A stretch of DNA of 64,000 bases from Mycobacterium kiyosense (GTDB lineage: Bacteria; Actinomycetota; Actinomycetes; Mycobacteriales; Mycobacteriaceae): the NCBI GenBank assembly GCA_021654635.1, contig AP025179.1:620001-684000 (forward strand). Reading direction: 5' to 3'. Positions 53,728 to 62,550 of this stretch are shown here, one piece after another (within the stretch, counting starts at the first letter, position 1; each line of letters opens with the position of its first letter). Under the pieces are notes generated by a model. The model was not told the origin of the DNA and made no database searches. It saw only the letters and a program-made list of their open reading frames with translations. Position numbers and translations under genes: made by a program.

Positions 53728-56235
53728 CTATCCCTCGGGTGCCAGCATTGTCCGCAGCATCGACAGCATCTCCGAGCGCGAGCCGGCGCCGAGCCGACCG
53801 CGGATCCGGGCCACATGATGCTCGACGGTCTTGGCGGAGATGAACAGCCGGTTGCCGATGTCTCGGTAAGGCAGCCCCAGCAGCAACAGTTCAGCGACTT
53901 CGCGCTCACGATCGGACAGCCGGGTGCCCGACGTCGGCTGACGAGGCGCTGGCGCACCGGGCTTCGATTCGACGGAGGCCTCGCTTATTGCTGTGGTTTC
54001 ACCAAAACCTGTGCTCAACTTCAGGTCTCTGGCCAGCTGCAGCATCGCGCCGGACACCCGCGCATCGGGCGTTTGCAGTGCGGCCTGACCCGCCAGTCGG
54101 GTGGCGTCCGAAGTCAGGCCTACGTGCGCCAGAGCTCGCGCCGCGGCGGTGACCTCGTCGGCGTCGACCTGATCCGCGAGCACCCGCAGCCAGGTACGGC
54201 CCGCACCGGAAAGAGCCTGTGCGAAAGCGCTGTCGGCGGCCGCTGCGCTGAGCGCCTGACCATGTGGCGCAACGGATTCCGGAGAACTGGCCAGGATCCC
54301 GGCGTGGACACCGGCCCAATGCAGCGAGTTCGACCACAGCGCAGGATTTCCCAACGAGTCGAGGAGTGCGAACGCCTGTTCAAGCTGGTGTCTCAACTGG
54401 CCCACCTGTCGCATTCGCGCGGCCGCGACCCACAACTCACCCAGCGGCAGCAGCGCGAACAGGTCCACAGAATACTCCGCGAGTACCTCCATAGCCGCGT
54501 ACCAATGCTTTTGGAGCGCACCGGCCTCCCCGCTCCGGCGGGCAATCGCGGTCTGCAGGGCGGCGGCCCACAATGCGTCCCGGCGATGTAGGTCGGTGTC
54601 GGCAGTCGCCGCCGCGACGTCCGCCGCCGCAGCAGCCAGTTGGCCGTCCTGCATTTTGATCCACCCGGCCAGCAGGAGGTGCCGACGGTCGAAGAGTGCG
54701 TTGCCACCCCCGCGCACCGCCCGTCCGATCACACTGTGGGCGCGTACCGGATCGCCGCCGTGGATGGCGGCCAGGGTGATCAACGCGGTCGGACTGTCCG
54801 GGAAGGCCTCACCGATCGCTTGTTCGGCTCCGGCCTGGCTCAGCTTCGCCATTGCGGCGGGATAGGGCTGATCCATGGTCTGTAACAGGCCCTCGGCCAG
54901 CCCACGCGAAGCACGTGCGGCCATTGTCGGCGGACCGGAGTCCTTGAGGCGCAACGCAACTCGTGCGGCTGCGACATCACCCGTCGCAGCGATCACAATT
55001 GCGGCAGCGGAGCTGATCACGGCGTCCGGATAGGGTCCGAGCCAGGCGAACAACTCGGCCGCCTGGGCGGCGTTGCCGTCGTGCGTGGCGATGCTGGCCG
55101 CGATCCGAACCGCCGCGGCCCTTTCGGTGGAGTCGGACGAGCTCAGCAGCTCATCGGCCAACGCGGCGGCAGCTGCACAGTCACCGGAAAGTGCGAGCGC
55201 ATCGGCCAGTCGCGACGTCAGACCCGCAGCGCCGGCCTGGACGGCCGCCCGGTACAGCCGCACGGCCTGAGCCGGATCGGTGCGGGTCTGGGCGGCGTGG
55301 CCGGCCAGGACGCCTGCCAGCCGGTCATCGCGTAACCCGTGTTCGGCCAGTCGTAGCGCGAGATCCGTTGACAACGTGGAGATGTCGAGCTGCGAACGCA
55401 GTAGCGAGGTTTCCAGCTCGTGGTGCCGCGCATTGCCCAGCACCTGGGCGACTGCTTCGTGGACGAGCTGCAGAAACGCCCGCGGGTGCGACGGCTCCAC
55501 CAGCCCGCCCGCGCGTGTCCGGTCCACCAACACTCGCGCCTCGGAAACCGAAATCCCCAGTGCGCCGGCAACATCTGCGCCACCCAACTCGTGGGTCAGC
55601 GACATCAGCAGCAGCGTGTCCAAAGTGGGTTCGTCGATTCGGCGAATCCGGTTGCCGAGCGCGAGTCGGGCAGCGTCGACCGGCGGCTGACCCGCTGTGG
55701 AGACCGCGTGAACCAAGAACGTTAGGCCGCCGGTGCAATCTCGCAGCCGCTCCTCGACCGGCAGCGGCGATAGTGAGATCCGCGGGCGATGCCGTTCGAT
55801 CGCCGTCACCAAGGACCGCAACCCCGGTCGCTGCTCATGGACCTCGGCGGCCACCACAACGGTGCCACGTCCGTCGGTGACCCGTTCGGTGAGCCGGGCC
55901 AGGTCGGCGTCGGCGAGCAGTTGGGCGTCGTCGACGACGAACGCGTCCTGGGGTGGATCGTCCTCCCGCGGCACGCGGCTGTGCGCGGCGAGCCCGGCGC
56001 GGTGCAATGCGTCGCGGACGGCGGCGAGCACGGTGGTCTTACCGGTCCCGATGCCGCCGCCGATCAATGCATGCACCGGCGCCGTCGCTGCGTTCGCGAG
56101 ATCGTCGATCACAGCGCGCGCGGCTCGGGGAAACGTCGGGATGGACGCGCCCACACCGTCGCTCACCCGTCCGCCCCCCGCGTCGCATTCGCGGTTTCCA
56201 GCGGGCTTTCCCCACCACGCGGTCGTTCCATGCAC
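53728..56235 (-). CDS. iniR: IniR-type LuxR-family signal-transduction ATPase
   Basis: An 835-residue regulator. The amino-terminal ATPase has the P-loop IGGGIGTGKTTVLAAVRDAL and Walker B AFVVDDAQLLADAD. A long helical-repeat middle region resembles the TPR sensor of MalT-type regulators. The carboxy-terminal LuxR helix-turn-helix is LSDREREVAELLLLGLPYRD, then IGNRLFISAKTVEHHVARIR. The orthologue Rv0339c (832 residues) is reported as IniR, which activates iniBAC in response to cell-envelope stress signalled by trehalose. Divergent from the Rv0340-like gene. A GTG 23 codons later (56166) is an alternative start. Confidence 0.88.
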   Translation of the reverse strand: MHGTTAWWGKPAGNRECDAGGGRVSDGVGASIPTFPRAARAVIDDLANAATAPVHALIGGGIGTGKTTVLAAVRDALHRAGLAAHSRVPREDDPPQDAFVVDDAQLLADADLARLTERVTDGRGTVVVAAEVHEQRPGLRSLVTAIERHRPRISLSPLPVEERLRDCTGGLTFLVHAVSTAGQPPVDAARLALGNRIRRIDEPTLDTLLLMSLTHELGGADVAGALGISVSEARVLVDRTRAGGLVEPSHPRAFLQLVHEAVAQVLGNARHHELETSLLRSQLDISTLSTDLALRLAEHGLRDDRLAGVLAGHAAQTRTDPAQAVRLYRAAVQAGAAGLTSRLADALALSGDCAAAAALADELLSSSDSTERAAAVRIAASIATHDGNAAQAAELFAWLGPYPDAVISSAAAIVIAATGDVAAARVALRLKDSGPPTMAARASRGLAEGLLQTMDQPYPAAMAKLSQAGAEQAIGEAFPDSPTALITLAAIHGGDPVRAHSVIGRAVRGGGNALFDRRHLLLAGWIKMQDGQLAAAAADVAAATADTDLHRRDALWAAALQTAIARRSGEAGALQKHWYAAMEVLAEYSVDLFALLPLGELWVAAARMRQVGQLRHQLEQAFALLDSLGNPALWSNSLHWAGVHAGILASSPESVAPHGQALSAAAADSAFAQALSGAGRTWLRVLADQVDADEVTAAARALAHVGLTSDATRLAGQAALQTPDARVSGAMLQLARDLKLSTGFGETTAISEASVESKPGAPAPRQPTSGTRLSDREREVAELLLLGLPYRDIGNRLFISAKTVEHHVARIRGRLGAGSRSEMLSMLRTMLAPEG

Positions 56236-56267
56236 TCCTGCCCGCTGCTCGGCCCCGCAACCCTATA

Positions 56268-56292
56268 TTTCCCCTAACGCCGCACCCCCTAA
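56268..56292. promoter_or_regulatory. Repeated CCCCTAA motif, iniR / Rv0340-like promoter
   Basis: CCCCTAA occurs twice, at 56271-56277 (within TTTCCCCTAAC) and 56286-56292 (within ACCCCCTAATG), in the divergent iniR-Rv0340 promoter. The same word occurs twice upstream of iniB. It is a candidate IniR-binding repeat. Confidence 0.4.
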
Positions 56293-56395
56293 TGATGCCC
56301 TGGGGCCGGCGGGTTTCATACCGAACACGGCGGTCGAGTGAACCGATAGCATCTTGCTAGCGCGTGACGAATAGGCTGAAGAGGCAGAGAGGTGC

Positions 56396-56959
56396 GTGGT
56401 GGCAAACTCGTTACTCGACTTCGTCATCGCCCTTGTCCGCGACCCCGACGCCGCTGCCCGCTACGCCGCAAACCCTGCGCAGGCCATCGCCGACGCTCAC
56501 CTCACGAACGTGACCAGCACGGACGTCAACAACTTGATCCCCGTCGTGTCGGATTCGCTGTCGATGGCCGGGCCGGTCGGTGGCGGTACCGGGGACCACG
56601 TCGGTGAGCACGGCAACGTCTGGGCGAGCGGTGCGGCCACCGCTGCGCTCGACGCCTTCACCCCGCACAACCCAGCGGTCGCCGGTTACGAGCATGCTCC
56701 GCTCAGTGGTGTCAGCGGCGTGATAAACCATCCCGCCCCCGTCCTTCCCCACGAATCGCCAGTGCACTCGCAGCCGGCGGCGATCGCCCATCACGAGGCA
56801 TCCTCCCTGATCACAGGCATTGAAGGTGCACAGCCCGGCCTAGATCACGGTGGCTTACCGCTGAGCGATCCCAGCATCTGGGATCACGCGATCATCCATC
56901 CGGATGCCCATCAGCACGACCCTCAGCCCGATCACCACGGCTTCGGCATCCACGGCTGA
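56396..56959 (+). CDS. Rv0340-like protein (IniB-like amino end)
   Basis: A 187-residue protein. Its first 55 residues (SLLDFVIALVRDPDAAARYA, ANPAQAIADAHLTNVTSTDV) are like the first residues of IniB (SLIDYILSLFSNEEAAQSFV, AAPGQALTNAGLVDVSPAQV), so the two share a domain. The rest is His-, Pro- and Ala-rich low-complexity sequence ending HHGFGIHG. No signal peptide is seen. It matches Rv0340 (179 residues) by place and size. The GTG at 56396 or the next GTG codon starts it; GAGAGG precedes. Function unknown; likely part of the Ini stress response. Confidence 0.8.
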   Translation: MVANSLLDFVIALVRDPDAAARYAANPAQAIADAHLTNVTSTDVNNLIPVVSDSLSMAGPVGGGTGDHVGEHGNVWASGAATAALDAFTPHNPAVAGYEHAPLSGVSGVINHPAPVLPHESPVHSQPAAIAHHEASSLITGIEGAQPGLDHGGLPLSDPSIWDHAIIHPDAHQHDPQPDHHGFGIHG

Positions 56960-57071
56960 GCTTCGCCGTTATCTATCGGCCCAGTCGTCTCTTGTGGTGG
57001 CCCGTGGGGGGCTTGATCTGCAGAAACGCGTCGCTGGGGTCGGTTTTCACGCAGTCTTTGGGGTACCCGAA

Positions 57072-57156
57072 TTTCCCCTAATCCCCTAACGGGGTGGCCC
57101 GCACCATCCCGATGGGTACCCCCAAGGCTGGGGGATCTGACCCCGATTTGGGGAAA
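57072..57156. promoter_or_regulatory. iniB promoter region: CCCCTAA repeats and long inverted repeat
   Basis: CCCCTAA occurs at 57075-57081 and 57083-57089. TTTCCCCTAATC (57072-57083) is the reverse complement of GATTTGGGGAAA (57145-57156) at 11 of 12 positions, 61 bases apart. In between are two more G/C palindromes (CCCCTAACGGGG and CCCCCAAGGCTGGGGG). This fits a multi-site promoter, as expected for an IniR- and Lsr2-type controlled iniB, but binding is inferred. Confidence 0.45.
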
Positions 57157-57237
57157 CGGCGAAATCCATACCGTCTATGGCAGAGCGCCGGTCACTTCGG
57201 CGGAGAACTTCACAGTTTCGATTGAAGGGATAGAAGA

Positions 57238-60200
57238 ATGACCTCGCTTATCGACTACATCCTGAGCCTTTTCAGCAACGAAGAGGCCGCGCAGTCCTTC
57301 GTCGCCGCACCCGGGCAGGCCCTCACCAACGCCGGACTGGTCGACGTCTCCCCCGCGCAGGTCGCCTCGGTGGCCGCCAACGCGGTGCCCGGACTGGCCC
57401 TTCCCTCCGACGACCCGATCGCAGGGCTGCAGGAAGCGGTTGCCGCGCAACACGGCTTCGCTCCGGCGTATGACCCGGGCTTCGCTTCCGGGTACGACCC
57501 CGGATTTGCGTCTGGGTACGACCCCGGGTTCGCGTCCGGGTATGCCCCGGGTTTCGTTGGACAAGAGGCAGCGCCGGTCCTCGACGAGGCCGGGTACGCG
57601 GCGAGCAGTGTGGTCGGAGCGGTGGCGAACGACGCGGCGATGGCAGTCAACGACGTAGGACTGGCCGGCACCGTTGCCAGCGACATCGGGTTCGGATTGG
57701 CCAACACGGTCGCCAGCGACGTCGGTTTCGGGTTGGCGAACGGGTTCAACGCCGGTTTCGCCGGACCTGGATTCGTGGGGCCTGGATTCATGGGCCCTGG
57801 GTTCGCGGGACCCGGTTTTGGGGCCTGGTCTGAGTTCGGGCCGGGGTTTGCGGGGCCCGGGTTCGGAGGGCTTGGGTTTGCAGGGCCTGGGTTCGGAGGG
57901 GGTTTGAGGGGCCTGGGTTCGGAGGGCTTGGGTTTGCGGGGCCTGGGTTCGGAGGACCCGGTCTGGCCATGCCGTTTACCGGTCCGGGATTTGCTCCGGG
58001 CCTGGCCTTTGAGCCCACCGGGGGTTTCGGCACCGGAGTGGGACTGGGCGCACAGGCCGGCCTGGGCTTCGGGTTTGGTGTGCAAGCCGGCTTCGGAATC
58101 GGCGCGGGCGTGCAGACGGGACTCGGCGTGCAAACGGGTCTCGGCGCGCAGACGGGTCTCGGCTTCGGGCTCGGCGGTCAGGCCCAGCTCGGCGGCGGTT
58201 TCGGTGTCATCGGCGGTGCCGGGCTTGGTGGCGGTGCCGGTCTTGGTCTTGGTGGTAGCGCCGGGCTTGGTGGTGGCGCCGGGTTAGGGCTCGGTGGCGG
58301 CTTGACCGGCCAGGCCGGCTTCGGCGTTGGGGGTCAGGCCGGTCTTGGGCTCGGCGGCGGTCTCGGTGGTGGCGCTGGATTGGGTCTTGGTGGTGGTTTT
58401 GGTGGCCAGGCCGGTTTGGGTCTGGGTGGCCAAGCGGGACTTGGTCTTGGCGGTGGAATCGGCGGCGAGGCAGGTTTGGGCGGTCACGTCGGCGCGGGGG
58501 TAGGCGCCGGTGTCGGTCTCGGCGGTCAGGCAGGGCTTGGTCTCGGCGGTGGAATCGGCGGCGAGGCGGGTCTGGGCGGTCAGGTTGGCGGCGGCTTCGG
58601 CGCCGGGGCAGGCGGTGAGTTCGGCGGCGGTCTCGGTGGTGTTGTCGGTGGTGGTGGTCAGGTTGGTGGCGGCGTTGGTGCTGGTCTCGGTGGAGGGCTT
58701 GGCGCTGGCGGTCAGGTCGGTGCCGGTGTGGGTGGTGAGTTCGGCGGCGGTCTTGGTGGTGCTGTTGGTGCTGGTGGTCAGGTCGGTGGCGGTCTTGGCG
58801 GTGGCCTCGGTGGTGGGCTGGGTGCTGGTGGCCAGGTTGGCGGCGGCTTTGGTGGCGCGGTTGGTGCTGGTGCTCAAGCTGGTGGTGGTGTCGGTGGTGG
58901 GCTTAGTGCCGGTGGCCAGGTCGGCGGCGGTGTCGGTGGTGGGCTTGGTGCCGGTGGCCAGGTCGGTGGTGGTCTTGGCGGCGGCTTTGGTGGCGCGGTT
59001 GGTGCTGGTGCTCAAGCTGGTGGTGGTGTCGGTGGTGGGTTGGGTGCTGGTGGCCAGGTTGGCGGCGGTGTCGGTGGTGGGCTTGGTGCCGGTGGCCAGG
59101 TCGGTGGTGGTCTTGGCGGCGGCTTTGGTGGCGCGGTTGGTGCTGGTGCTCAAGCTGGCGGTGGTGTCGGTGGTGGGCTGGGTGCCGGTGGCCAGGTCGG
59201 TGGCGGTCTTGGCGGCGGTGCCCAGGTCGGTGGCCGTCTTGGCGGCGGCCTCGGTGCTGGTGGCCAGGTCGGCGCTGGGGTCCAAGCGGGTGGCGCTATC
59301 GGCGGCGCTGCCCAGGCCGGTGGCGGCATCGGGGGCGTTATCGGTGCCGGGGGTCAGGCCGGCGGCGCTATCGGTGCTGGCGCTCAGGCTGGCGGGGCCC
59401 TAGGTGGTGGCCTCGGTGCCGGTGGTCAGCTCGGAGGCGGGCTCGGTGCTGGCGGTCAGTTCGGAGGCGGGCTGGGTGCCGGTGCTCAAGCGGGTGGCGC
59501 ACTCGGTGGCGGATTAGGCGGCCAGGCCGCAGTCGGAGCTGGTGGTCACGCCGCTGTTGCGAGCCAAGCGGGCCTTGCGAGCCAAGCAGGTCTTGCGAGC
59601 CAAGCGGGATTTGCGAGCCAGGCCGGTCTTGCGGGCCAAGCGGGTCTTGCGAGCCAAGCAGGTCTCGCCGGCCAGGCGGGACTTGCCAGCCAAGCCGCTC
59701 TCGGCGGACAAGCCGCCGCGGGTAGCCAGGCCGGACTGATTGCCAGCGAAGGCGCGGCGCTCAACGGCGCCGGCACTGCTCACGTGGCGGGTCCGCTGGG
59801 CGGGGTCGGTGTGGGCGGTCAGGCCGGCGCCGCGGGGGAGCGGGTCTCGGCATCGGCGGCGGCGGCAACACCCCGTTCGCTGGTCACCCGAGTCCACAAC
59901 CGGCCACTGTCTCCGGTGCTGCCGGCGCAGGCGCCGGCGCACAGGCCGGACCGGGCGGTGTCGCAGCCGGCGGAGCCGGCGGCGGAACGATCAACGCCGG
60001 AACAGGCGGGCCCGGCGGCGTGCCGACGGGTCCGGGCATCCACGCCGGAGCCGGAGCCGGAGCTGGGGCCGGGGGGCACGGCGACATCCTCGGACAGGAG
60101 GGCACGGTGCTCGGCGGCGGAGGTGCGGGCGCCGGCGCCGGCGTCGGAACCGGCCCGGGCGGGGTCACACCGGGAAGCCAGGGGCCAACCGTTCCCACCA

Positions 60201-60597
60201 GCCACGGCCCAGCCGTCCAGACGCCCGGCGGCGGCACCGGTGCCGGGACACCCCCTGTCGGCGGCAGCCACGGCCCGGTCATTCAGTCGCCCGGCGGCAC
60301 GACGGGCCAGCCGGACGTGAGCCACGGCGGTGGAACTCCACCGGTGATCCACGCGCCGGCGCCGACGCAGCACACACACCGGCACCGCACGTGGACACGC
60401 CGACACCGAGTCACTCGCCGGCGCCGGTCGAACAGCACGCTCCGGTGTACACGCCGCAGCAGCACGAGCCCGTGCAGCAGCCGACTCACCAAACGCCGCA
60501 AAGCCCGTCGGTGTTCGGCCACGAGCCGCCCGCGACGCACGCGCCCGCGCACGTCGACCCGCCGGCTTCCCACGGCCCGGTCCTCGGCCACCACTGA
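57238..60597 (+). CDS. iniB: IniB, glycine-rich isoniazid-inducible protein (expanded; three frameshifts)
   Basis: First gene of the iniBAC cell-wall-stress operon. The amino domain (SLIDYILSLFSNEEAAQSFV to VPGLALPSDDPIAGLQEAVA) is clearly IniB. It is followed by YDPGFASG repeats (about 57470-57550), GPGF repeats, then very long Gly-Gly-X arrays (QVGGGLGGG types) and SQAGLA repeats (about 59560-59700). The end is Pro/His-rich, with VFGHEPPATHAPAHVDPP as in M. tuberculosis IniB. Frame changes occur near 57910, in the five G at 59834-59838 and near 60376-60384; restoring one base at each gives about 1120 residues, more than twice the 479 of the M. tuberculosis protein. No signal peptide or PE domain is visible. 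Confidence 0.85.
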
Positions 60598-60625
60598 CGC
60601 TGATCGGCATCCGCGGAGCGACCGA

Positions 60626-60654
60626 CCGGCGGGGACCTTCATGGTCCCCGCCGG
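60626..60654 (+). terminator. Strong hairpin between iniB and iniA
   Basis: CCGGCGGGGACC (60626-60637) pairs perfectly with GGTCCCCGCCGG (60643-60654) around a TTCAT loop and is followed by TTTGT. With 12 G/C-rich pairs it is the best terminator-like structure in the window. It lies 28 bases after the iniB stop and 54 bases before the iniA start, inside a recognised operon, so it probably attenuates transcription into iniA or protects the iniB mRNA end. Confidence 0.7.
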
Positions 60655-60708
60655 TTTGTCCGCATACCGTGATCTCAAAGCACACGATCGAGAGAGGAGG
60701 GCATCACC

Positions 60709-62550
60709 GTGACCCAGGCCGATGACCCGCGCCGGGTCGGTGTGATCGTTGAACTGATCGATCACACGATCGCCCTCGCCGAGCTTCACCAACGCAATGA
60801 TCTGGTGCAACGGCTGCGGCGTGCCCGCGATCGGATCGCCGATCCGCAAATCCGCGTGGTGATTGCCGGACAGCTCAAGCAAGGCAAGAGCCAATTGCTC
60901 AACTCGTTGCTGAACCTGCCGGTGGCGCGGGTCGGCGACGACGAAGCCACCGTGGTGATCACCATCGTCAGCTACAGCGTGCAACCGTGGGCGAGGCTCG
61001 TCGTCAAGGCCGGTCCGAACGGTGAAACCGCCACTGTCGACATCCCCGTCGACGACGTCAACTTCGATGTGCGTCGGTCGCCGCAGGCCGCCGGGCGTGA
61101 AGTGCTGCGGCTGGAGATCGGTGCGCCCAGCCCGCTGCTTCAGGGCGGTTTGGTCTTCGTCGACAGTCCCGGGGTTGGTGGACACGGCCAGCCTCACCTG
61201 TCGGCGACCCTCGGGCTGCTACCCGACGCCGACGCGATGCTGATGGTCAGCGACGCCAGCCAGGAGTTCACCGACCCGGAAATGTGGTTCCTGCGCAAGG
61301 CGTACCAGATCTGCCCGGTCGGGGCGGTGGTGGCGACCAAGACCGACCTGTATCCGCACTGGCGAGAGGTCGTCAATGCCAACGCCATCCACCTGCAGCG
61401 CGCGGGCGTTCCGCTGCCGATCATTCCGGTCTCCTCGCTGCTGCGCAGCCACGCCGTGAGCCTCAACGACAAAGAGCTCAACGACGAATCCAACTTCCCG
61501 GTGATTGTGAAGTTCCTCAGCGAACGGGTGTTGACCCGTGAGAACGACCGGGTGCGTGACGAGGTTCTAGCTGAGATACGTTCGGCGACAGAGCAATTGA
61601 CGATGGCTATCAGTTCGGAGCTGGCGTCGGTCAACGACCCAGCACTGCGTGAACGTCTCGCCGACGACCTAGCCCGGCGCAAGAAGGAAGCCCAGGACGC
61701 AATCGAGCAGACCGCACTGTGGCAACAGGTGCTCAACGACGGATTCACCGACATGAGCAACGACGTCGACCATGACCTGCGGGCCCGGTTCCGTGCCGTC
61801 ACCGACAACATCGAGCTGCAGATCGACTCCTGCGATCCAACCCTGCACTGGGCCGAAATCGGCCACGAGGCAGAAGATGCGATCGCCACCGCGGTCGGCG
61901 ACAACTTCGTGTGGGCATACCAGCGCGCTGAAGTGCTGGCCCTCGAAGTCGCGCGCTCCTTCGCGGACGCCGGACTGGATTCGGTGATGTCGCCCGAGCT
62001 GACCTCGCGCCTGATGGGCGGTAACTTCGGTGCGCTCAAGGCCCTGGCGGAGCTGGAATCCAAGCCGCAGGGCAAGGGGCAGAAGGCGCTGTCCGGATTG
62101 CGCGGCTCCTACGGCGGCGTGGTGATGATCGGCATGTTGTCCTCGGTGGCCGGACTGGGGTTGTTCAACCCGGTCTCGGTGGGGGCCGGGCTGTTGCTGG
62201 GCCGGATGGCGTACAAGGAGGAAAAGCACAACCGGCTGTTGCGGGCACGCGCCGAGGCCAAAGCGAACTTGCGCCGCTTCGTCGACGAAGTGTCGTTCGT
62301 GGTCGGTAAGGAGTCCCGGGACCGGCTCAAGACCATCCATCGCACACTGCGCGACCACTACCGTGACATTGCCATCGAACTCAGCCGATCGCTCAACGAG
62401 TCGCTGCAGGCCATCGTCACCGCCGCACACATGGAAGACGTCGAGCGCGACACCCGGGCACGTGAGCTGGACCGTCAGTTGAACATCCTCAATCAGGTCG
62501 CCGACAACCTGGACAAGTTGGGAGCCCCGGAGACGGTGGGACAAGCGTGA
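60709..62550 (+). CDS. iniA: IniA, dynamin-like GTPase
   Basis: A 613-residue bacterial dynamin-family protein. P-loop VIAGQLKQGKSQLLNSLLNL, G3 VFVDSPGVGGHGQPHL, G4 TKTDLYPHW. A long helical stalk follows the GTPase domain. A hydrophobic hairpin GGVVMIGMLSSVAGLGLFNP and VSVGAGLLLGRMAY (about residues 465-505) fits the membrane-binding paddle. Known family role: membrane fission or remodelling under cell-wall-drug stress; linked to isoniazid and ethambutol tolerance. GTG start with AGGAGG at 60695-60700. Overlaps iniC by ATGA-like four bases (62547-62550). Confidence 0.93.
   Translation: MTQADDPRRVGVIVELIDHTIALAELHQRNDLVQRLRRARDRIADPQIRVVIAGQLKQGKSQLLNSLLNLPVARVGDDEATVVITIVSYSVQPWARLVVKAGPNGETATVDIPVDDVNFDVRRSPQAAGREVLRLEIGAPSPLLQGGLVFVDSPGVGGHGQPHLSATLGLLPDADAMLMVSDASQEFTDPEMWFLRKAYQICPVGAVVATKTDLYPHWREVVNANAIHLQRAGVPLPIIPVSSLLRSHAVSLNDKELNDESNFPVIVKFLSERVLTRENDRVRDEVLAEIRSATEQLTMAISSELASVNDPALRERLADDLARRKKEAQDAIEQTALWQQVLNDGFTDMSNDVDHDLRARFRAVTDNIELQIDSCDPTLHWAEIGHEAEDAIATAVGDNFVWAYQRAEVLALEVARSFADAGLDSVMSPELTSRLMGGNFGALKALAELESKPQGKGQKALSGLRGSYGGVVMIGMLSSVAGLGLFNPVSVGAGLLLGRMAYKEEKHNRLLRARAEAKANLRRFVDEVSFVVGKESRDRLKTIHRTLRDHYRDIAIELSRSLNESLQAIVTAAHMEDVERDTRARELDRQLNILNQVADNLDKLGAPETVGQA

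Noticed and set aside
53170..54591. A 473-codon plus-strand frame
   Set aside because: It is antisense to the small membrane protein and iniR and shows no domain or plausible start.
58200..59500. CRISPR array
   Set aside because: The repeats are short, tandem, in frame and code for Gly-rich IniB sequence, with no unique spacers of constant length.
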